Positions 58,543 to 64,000 of a stretch of DNA of 64,000 nt are shown in pieces. The DNA is from Chlorophyllum brunneum (lineage: Eukaryota > Basidiomycota > Agaricomycetes > Agaricales > Agaricaceae). The notes under the pieces were generated by a model that did no database searches, was not told the origin of the DNA, and saw nothing but the letters and a program-made list of their open reading frames with translations. Numbering within the stretch: the stretch's first letter is position 1; every line of letters begins with the position of its first letter. The position numbers and the translations under genes were made by a program. The stretch is taken from positions 186,001 through 250,000 of the forward strand of contig OY756139.1 in the NCBI GenBank assembly GCA_963576785.1, read 5' to 3'.

Positions 58543-59470
58543 TTCAAGACTTCTCTGATTCTGACTTTGCAGGATGTCTTGCTACACATAAGTCTACTTC
58601 TGGCAATCTAGTCTTGTTTGCTAATAGACCAGTCTCTTGGTTGAGTCACCAACAAGCTACCACAGCACTGTCAACCACAGAAGCCAAGTATGTCACTATG
58701 TACGAGACATCTCATCAACTGATTTGGATTCATCAGCTGCTAGGTGAGATTAGGTTCAAACAGTCTGCTCCACATCTCATATGTGACAATTTGGGATTGA
58801 CCTTCTAGGCCTCCAACCCAGTTGTTGAATATTGGTCCAAACATATTGCAATTCACTGGCATTTCATCTGTGAACTTGTTGAGACAGGCAAAATAGAACT
58901 ATTTTATGTGGAGTCTGAGAAGAACCCTGCTGACATCTGCATGAAAAGTCTGGATACTGTTAAATTCCAACAATGTCACAATTATTTACCTATTTAGTTT
59001 GGTGCTTAATTCATATTGCACTTTGAGCTAGAAGGAGTATTGTCATTTACACTTACTATAGCTGCATTCTATATGACTAGCTCTTTAGTATTATTTATAT
59101 AATATTCATCATTGAGGCTGCACCCTCTGACTTACATTATGCACCATTTCCTCATGTATTTCATGAGCTAACTGATACTCTGCTCCAATTATGCTACTGG
59201 ACACCACTGATGATATCGCAGTGTTTCAAGGGACTCTGATGTCATTACTGACATGATTATGCCTAGTTATTACTCATAGGTCTTAGGGTTTGCTACCCAG
59301 ACACTTAGTATATAAAGTAGCATGTATTCTCTTAAGTTTCTTAAGACAATCTACTCAATTTCTACTTTGCTCTACTCAACCACACAGCAACTCTCTTAGT
59401 AACTTCACTGTTAACTAACCATCTATCAGTAAGTCAGATTATCTGTCTGTCACTATGTGTTACTGTACTG
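58543..59470 (+). mobile_element. copia-6: 3' end (RNase H and LTR) of a copia-2-like element
   Basis: RNase H matches copia-2 from the FKTSLILTL/FSDSDF region (58543) through STTEAKYVTM (about 58665-58695) to NPADICMKSLDTVKFQ (about 58927-58970). The LTR starts at 59039 (TATTGTCATTTAC, TG changed to TA) and is readable to about 59470; its last bases are replaced by sequence of copia-7, so the end is uncertain (59470-59477). The 5' part of the element is not adjacent: gypsy-2 abuts it. Confidence 0.85.
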
Positions 59471-59923
59471 GAAAACATAGTCGAAGAAGGCAAAATTTGA
59501 CTCATATATTGTCCTACCAAGGACATGGTAGCAGATGTGCTAACAAAAGCTTTACCTTCACCAAAGGTAAAGCATTTTGCATCTGAGCTAGGGCTCATCA
59601 TAGTTTAAGGGAGTGTAGTGAGTACAAACTTGTGTCAATACCTGGTATAGAAGGCAGGGTTAGTAGTATGAAAAGTGTCACATTACAATGCACAGACAAG
59701 TTTCTATTTTGAATTTGTCTCAGTTTCTCCTTTAAAGTATATAAGGTCGATTGCGGCCACCAGTACCTCAGTTCTCAATGTTTACAAGACTGAGATGAGT
59801 TGATTAACTAAGTCAATTACTTTTGTCTACTAAGTATACTTGTAGATTGTTATCTTAGGCAGTTATTCTCCAAATATACAGCTCTTGATGTTTACGAGAC
59901 TGAGATTATTATCTTAGATTACA
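59471..59923 (+). mobile_element. copia-7: RNase H tail and LTR of another copia family
   Basis: 59471-59608 encodes the end of a copia RNase H (ENIVEEGKI-stop-LIYCPTKDMVADVLTKALPSPKVKHFASELGLI). It is followed by a short purine tract (AAGGGAG) and an LTR starting TGTAGTGAGTAC at 59614. The TATA-like TATATAAG is at about 59737. The LTR end is not certain; ...TTAGATTACA at 59923 is one candidate and ...ATATACA at 59880 another. Confidence 0.7.
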
Positions 59924-59931
59924 AGATCATG

Positions 59932-60231
59932 AACCTGAATCCACATCAGATGCCATCTCTGAACCAAAAATGCCCTATTGTCCTTTCTGATGATAACAAC
60001 AATGAAAACCACTGCCCTGCATCTTCTACCTTTACTCAGCAATCTGAGAACTCACATCCCAAGATAAAAAAAAAAGCAAGATGTGCACCTCAACAGGTAA
60101 GTGTCTAATTCAGTATTTTGTGATTAGTTCTGACAACCTTCACTTCTCAGCCAATGATCAGCTGGCAGAGGACAACAAGAACAATGCTCCGGATGACAAT
60201 GGCACTGGTGAATTCATTACAGAACTTGATT
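59932..60231 (+). pseudogene. Possible two-exon gene fragment of unknown type
   Basis: ATG at about 59932 opens a polar frame (MNLNPHQMPSLNQKCPIVLS...). It reaches CAACAG followed by GTAAGT (about 60098), a consensus donor, and CTTCTCAG about 55 bp on is a fitting acceptor. The next exon reads NDQLAEDNKNNAPDDNGTGE and ends at TAA, but in a frame one base off; a run of ten A's at about 60066-60075 could have caused the shift. No family recognised. It may be transposon debris. Confidence 0.25.
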
Positions 60232-61174
60232 AATATAGATTGTATACTACATTATTTAAGTTTTCTACATTTTCAGGGAACAATTGAGTGTTTTTACCAG
60301 TAAGGCTATGGCCTGGGGCTTCCAACAACCTTGGCCCTGGCCTGAGTTTTACAAAGCCAAGCCAGCACATCACTACACATGATTCATTGCACCAATATAA
60401 CATTCCTGACCTTCATAGTCATGTATCCCCCAACCCCAAGGCCTTCTGCTGACTCGTAAATTGTGAACCCCCACTTATCCCGATCCAATGCTACCTGCCT
60501 GTTGGGCTGTTACGTTTGAAATATCATTGTTGATTTGTCCATAAAACCGTGTGCATTGAGTTTAAGCTTGATATCTGGGTAATCCAAGTTTGAGGTCCAT
60601 TCCATTATCAATGTTCAACATTGAAGTCTTCGTACTTGAGGGGAAAAAACCCCAAGACGTGACAACTCAGCTTTGACTTGCAATGCTGGACAAGTTCTTT
60701 GACACTTTAGGCTTTCGCAAAGTTTTTCAAGTCAACTATCTTTTTAATTTCTTAAGCCTGAGATCGGGCTGAGTGTGGCATTTATTGCTTAAGTACTTTA
60801 GTGCAGAGCTAGCACAAAGTGTCGTCGCTAATCAACATAGAAAGTGGCTGTGAATCCCAAGTGCATCGTCTCGTCATACCCCTTGATGCGACTAGTAGCG
60901 TATAGTATCTGCCTGCAGCACGATTCTAGAGATACGACAATTGCAAGAGATAGAGCTGCGGAGAGGCAACGACTATGTATCTTGACGGCTTACGCGGATT
61001 ATCGTACAAACCTATATATTCCAAAGAGATGGATCGTGGATCGTTCGAAATTGTAAAAGAAAAGCAAACAAAGCAACTTAATGGTTCAACCGCTTTCGAT
61101 CTAATTGTCTGCGTATGGGGGAAAGCAGGTGGTTATATAGGCGTCGAACAAGCGAAGAAAACTTGCATACCGTA
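60232..61174. other. Intergenic region, no gene seen
   Basis: Transition from transposon-derived to host-like sequence. Only short unsupported ORFs (for example 60844-61056 and 60975-61178) were seen. I find no tRNA, repeat or splice pattern that I can support. Confidence 0.5.
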
Positions 61175-62026
61175 TTAGATGGTGAAGGTGCAGCGCAGCC
61201 CGCAGTGGTCGCTCCAGGGCGTGTAGGCGTCGATGAGACCAGGCTGGAGGACTTCGATCTCGTCAGGCTGCAAGCCCAACATGACGACCTTGTCCAATCT
61301 GCCTGGCTTGAGTCCGTCCTTGAGTTCGACGCCGACACCCCAGGTAGCTCCTCCATCAGGCCCCGTCGTGCTCCCGTGCAGTGCGACCCAGGCATCCACC
61401 AGCTCGTGTTTGTCGACGAGCGTATGATCGTCGGGGTGAATTGCATTGAAGTCACCTGCGATGATGCCGCCGCTGCATCCGGGCTCGCGCAGGAGGCCAG
61501 CCAGTACGTGCATCTGAAGCGCACGCCTGAACTGCGAGTCGAGGGAGTCGAGGTGGACGTTGAGAAGACGTAAGACTGCGCCAGGCGCGGCTGGGGCGGC
61601 GATATTCACGCAGAGCGCATCCCTCTCGTACCTGCTGGGCAGCTCCGTGCGGAAGACGCTGTGGAGCACCATCTTTGAACCTCCCTCGCCTTCGTCCTCA
61701 CCCTCCTCCTCGGCGAACGAAGAGCCGAAACGTTTGCTGGAGAGCAATGTCATGGTCGCAAATGGTACACCCTTGAAAGAGGTGTCGTCCTCAGCGTCGG
61801 TTGTTAGGAAGCTCGAGCGTACTCTGGAGTCGCCGAGGAGAGATTCCCGGACGCTAGACGCGACTTCTTGGAGAAAAATAATGTCGGGAAACTTGGGTCC
61901 TTTGAAGATGTGGTCTAAGATGAGCTCGGAGCGAGCGACGGGCCTTGACTGGGAGGCCTGAATATTCCAAGATGTGAGGGAAAGCGTCTGCTGGACGAGA
62001 AGAAGGCCTCTGAGTGATTGGGTCAT
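61175..62026 (-). CDS. Endonuclease/exonuclease/phosphatase-fold protein, TDP2-like
   Basis: Metal-dependent phosphodiesterase of the EEP superfamily (DNase I/APE/TDP2 fold); members cut phosphodiester bonds, and TDP2 removes topoisomerase II adducts from DNA 5' ends. In the 283-aa frame from ATG 62024-62026 the superfamily motifs are in order: SWNIQ (residues 19-23), LQEV (52-55, metal-binding Glu), NVHLDS (156-161), GDFNAIHPDDH (191-201, catalytic Asp/Asn) and WSDHCGL (271-277, catalytic His). There is no N-terminal UBA domain as in animal TDP2. An acidic loop (EEEGEDEGEGG, about 106-116) is specific. The frame is open without ATG up to about 62100, so a short upstream exon cannot be excluded. 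No intron needed. It has normal CpG, so this is a host gene. Exact substrate unknown. Confidence 0.85.
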   Translation of the reverse strand: MTQSLRGLLLVQQTLSLTSWNIQASQSRPVARSELILDHIFKGPKFPDIIFLQEVASSVRESLLGDSRVRSSFLTTDAEDDTSFKGVPFATMTLLSSKRFGSSFAEEEGEDEGEGGSKMVLHSVFRTELPSRYERDALCVNIAAPAAPGAVLRLLNVHLDSLDSQFRRALQMHVLAGLLREPGCSGGIIAGDFNAIHPDDHTLVDKHELVDAWVALHGSTTGPDGGATWGVGVELKDGLKPGRLDKVVMLGLQPDEIEVLQPGLIDAYTPWSDHCGLRCTFTI

Positions 62027-62571
62027 GCGGGCCGGGCAAAGGGATTGCTGCCCAGCGAAGGCTGGCGTGGTCGAAAGAAGAAAGAGCACGGCCGAGTCTG
62101 TTTCTGTGGAGGAACATCAATGATTGCGGTGCGCTGTCGGAATCCCGTACAGCAGTGCCGGGTAGTTCCGTCGGGTCAGGTTGGATTGGTGGCTCGTTCG
62201 CTAGTAATTGTTCGGTATCTGAAATGTTTGTTTCTCCCTAATCAGTTGCTTAACCAGCACGTACTTACGCACGATGGTCAATTTGGCGTGTGCCTCGCGG
62301 TAACGTCCGATTCGACCCTGCGCTTGTAGCTTACTACTTTTAGGTTGAGTAACTTGCGCTATGGTACGTCAGTCCATGATGTATCTCGGACGTATGAAGT
62401 CAGAAGAGTAGCTCCGCGAGTAACATGGATCTTCGCGATAAGATCCGACTGATGATGAACAACCACAGGGGCTGGTCAAAAATTGACATCAAGGATCGCT
62501 ATTCATATACATTCATTTCACTACAAACACATTCCCATTCCCATCGTATATGTAGCATTCGCGACTATCCT
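62027..62571. other. Intergenic region between the two host genes
   Basis: About 545 bp: upstream of the EEP gene and downstream of the secreted-protein gene, both on the minus strand. No ORF or RNA gene can be supported. Confidence 0.5.
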
Positions 62572-63190
62572 TTAAGATCCAGCGTGTACACTGTGGCCAC
62601 ATTGCCCATGGTTCACGTCAACTGTGAAGTGATATCCTCCAGGCCCAGCTTGTCCAAACCCGCCCTGGATCCATCGTTAGTGATCACTTTGCTATCATCC
62701 ACGTCACCAGCGAGCCTTACCAAGTTACATTGCTTGGTGATATTTGTCAAGACCTTTTTGCAGTTGGATCCAGAAGGCGAAATACCATCCCTGTAGGTGT
62801 TCCATGCGATAAAATCACCTAGATTTCATTAATCAGGCCGTATATCGCGGAAGGATTCATTACCTATACTCACAAACATTGTTGTTGGGCAAGTTGAAGC
62901 AACGGCCGATAGAGTCGTTCAAGCGCATCTACAAAATACATCTGAATATTTTTGAGCCCCGGGGAATATGCCGCCTTACTGGGACTGGGTCTGCAAAGTC
63001 ACAGAAGGTGTTGATGAACTTAGCGCAGTCGGTGGCCGGCCCCGCGGCCGTGGGTCCACCTTGGTAACAAGTAGGAGCAGGCATCTGTGCCAGCGCGACA
63101 GCGACGAGAGCAGAAACGACGGTCTGTCGTAATCAGTGTTAACAGCTTCAATATGGTGAGTGGTTGAAGACGTACAGCTTTGGAGAGCAT
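62572..63190 (-). CDS. Small secreted cysteine-rich protein (134 aa, five exons), possibly glycan-binding Y3-like
   Basis: Assembled by eye from five exons: 63176-63190, 62980-63123, 62874-62928, 62721-62818, 62572-62664. Introns are 52, 51, 55 and 56 bp, all GT...AG, and every phase fits. The product is 134 aa. Residues 1-17 form a signal peptide (MLSKATVVSALVAVALA), so the mature protein starts at about Gln18 and should be secreted. The mature part has eight cysteines (24, 38, 46, 63, 72, 91, 102, 126), enough for four disulfides, and a Gly-rich FTVDVNHGQCG end. Layout, size and the C...CAKFINTFC start resemble the Y3-type glycan-binding small secreted proteins of mushrooms, which is a guess from memory of the family. 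A TATA box at 63265-63272 supports the start. No single long ORF covers it, so it is easily missed. Confidence 0.8.
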
Positions 63191-63264
63191 CGTGAAGATT
63201 CAATCGAAAGATGTTGAAGAAAGTTCGATGGTTTGAACTATGGGACTCGTAAAGTCTCGTCCCA

Positions 63265-63272
63265 CTTATATA
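63265..63272 (-). promoter_or_regulatory. TATA box of the secreted-protein gene
   Basis: Minus strand TATATAAG, 75 bp upstream of the ATG (63190), which leaves room for a 5' UTR of about 45 nt. Confidence 0.6.
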
Positions 63273-64000
63273 GGCGTCGATTCTGTAGTTCAATGGTCCT
63301 GGCTGCAGCCTACAACCATGAAACGGCTCATAGGATTCCGGGCTAGCCATATGCAGCAAAAACTGCTTCGATGAAAGCTGGAATTGGGCACGTTCGATGT
63401 CTGCCACGGAAATCAGCCCTGGAGTTAGTTGATGATGAGCAAAGAAAACCAGGACTGCACGATTAAGTATTAGACTAGGTCTGCATCGTCCACTAAATAT
63501 CAATTACCTGGGGGAAAACAAACATGTCGATGGAGATTAGGAGCAGGAAAATGTATTATGTGATCGCAAGCTAGAATACCAGTAAAAATCAATTAGATAA
63601 AGGGCATGGATATGTCAATGAAGTTCGGGACTATGAAATACCGGTTGCTCAGATGGAGAAAGAGTACGATTTATCTAGCCTTAACGAAAAACCTGCTCAC
63701 TTAATTCCAACTGGTGTCCCCGATTGACTCCAGCTTGAGTAGCACCCTCGGTGACAGGGTGCACAAGGTTCCCTGATATACGGAAGCCTCTGTATTTCTT
63801 CATTTCAGGCTCGGAAGAGCGGCTGATTATAATTCAACAATTTTTAGAAAAGTGCGGAGATAAAATATCGTAAATTTCCAACGGTATGACAGAGTTCTTT
63901 CGAACCCAAGAGGTTTAGCCTCAGCAGCCGCTATGCATTACGAAGCAGCTGCCCAGGCCTCAACTAGTATTACGAAACAGTTGTGGAAATATGTGGGTCA
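63273..64000. other. Upstream intergenic region, no gene seen
   Basis: AT-rich in places, no convincing ORF, RNA gene or transposon sequence. A gene reading leftward or out of the window cannot be excluded. Confidence 0.4.

Noticed and set aside
60844..61178. Two overlapping small plus-strand ORFs (70 and 67 codons)
   Set aside because: No family resemblance, no splice sites and no start context; likely chance frames.
61115..61573. 152-codon plus-strand ORF (also 61560-61961)
   Set aside because: Antisense shadows of the EEP-fold gene, which has recognisable motifs.
62027..62120. Arg-rich N-terminal extension resembling a mitochondrial presequence (61854-62120 frame)
   Set aside because: It is in a different frame from the EEP gene and no splice sites were found that would join them; not supported.
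62425..62796. 123-codon plus-strand ORF
   Set aside because: It is antisense to exons 4-5 of the spliced secreted-protein gene, whose splice sites and phases are consistent.
1..64000. CRISPR arrays, bacterial operons, rRNA genes
   Set aside because: Nothing of the kind is visible. The repeats are all transposon-derived, and the only tRNA-like sequence is the weak one at 11441-11540.

Overview
This looks like a repeat-rich block of a basidiomycete genome, most likely a mushroom-forming agaricomycete. The pointers are fungal LINEs that carry an RNase H domain, chromodomain Ty3/gypsy and Ty1/copia elements, strong CpG loss in the old copies, and, at the right end, a host gene with four introns of 51-56 bp that encodes a small secreted cysteine-rich protein. 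The species cannot be named from the sequence. Element names used here (LINE A-F, copia-1 to -7, gypsy-1 and -2) are my own labels.

Positions 1-59923 are almost entirely transposable elements nested inside each other. 1-6679 is LINE A, whose 5' end lies outside the window; it sits in a minus-strand copia element (copia-1, 6680-10077). 10078-16894 is a mosaic of minus-strand debris: an unexplained 430-codon ORF, a tRNA-like/A-tailed repeat, an ORF1-only LINE relic, a copia LTR plus gag (copia-4) and a copia pol fragment (copia-5). 16895-58542 is one very old gypsy element (gypsy-2). Its RT gene is split by LINE B (19423-26214). Its third ORF is split by copia-2 (28328-57310). The 5' LTR of copia-2 is split by LINE C (28341-44386), which itself holds LINE D (29006-29704), LINE E (30470-37228, minus) and LINE F (41498-43354, minus). 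The integrase region of copia-2 is split by a young, almost intact gypsy (gypsy-1, 48026-54513, minus) with LTRs that match throughout by eye. Most junctions are supported by target-site duplications: 5 bp for LTR elements and about 15 bp for LINEs. 58543-59923 holds the 3' ends of two more copia elements.

The old elements have lost nearly all CpG, and their stop codons are largely TGA or TAG that fit CGA-to-TGA or TGG-to-TAG/TGA changes. Gypsy-1 and, less so, LINEs A, B and E still contain many CpGs. This gives a relative age order that agrees with the nesting order.

The gypsy family self-primes by the look of it: the 11 nt after the 5' LTR are the exact complement of 11 nt in the LTR 34 nt downstream of a TATA box, as in Tf1. 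It encodes Gag with two CCHC knuckles, a protease-RT-RNase H-integrase-chromodomain Pol in the -1 frame, and an unrecognised third ORF after pol that is conserved between gypsy-1 and the far older gypsy-2.

From about 60 kb the sequence is host-like with normal CpG. It has an endonuclease/exonuclease/phosphatase-fold protein (61175-62026, minus) and a five-exon secreted cysteine-rich protein (62572-63190, minus).
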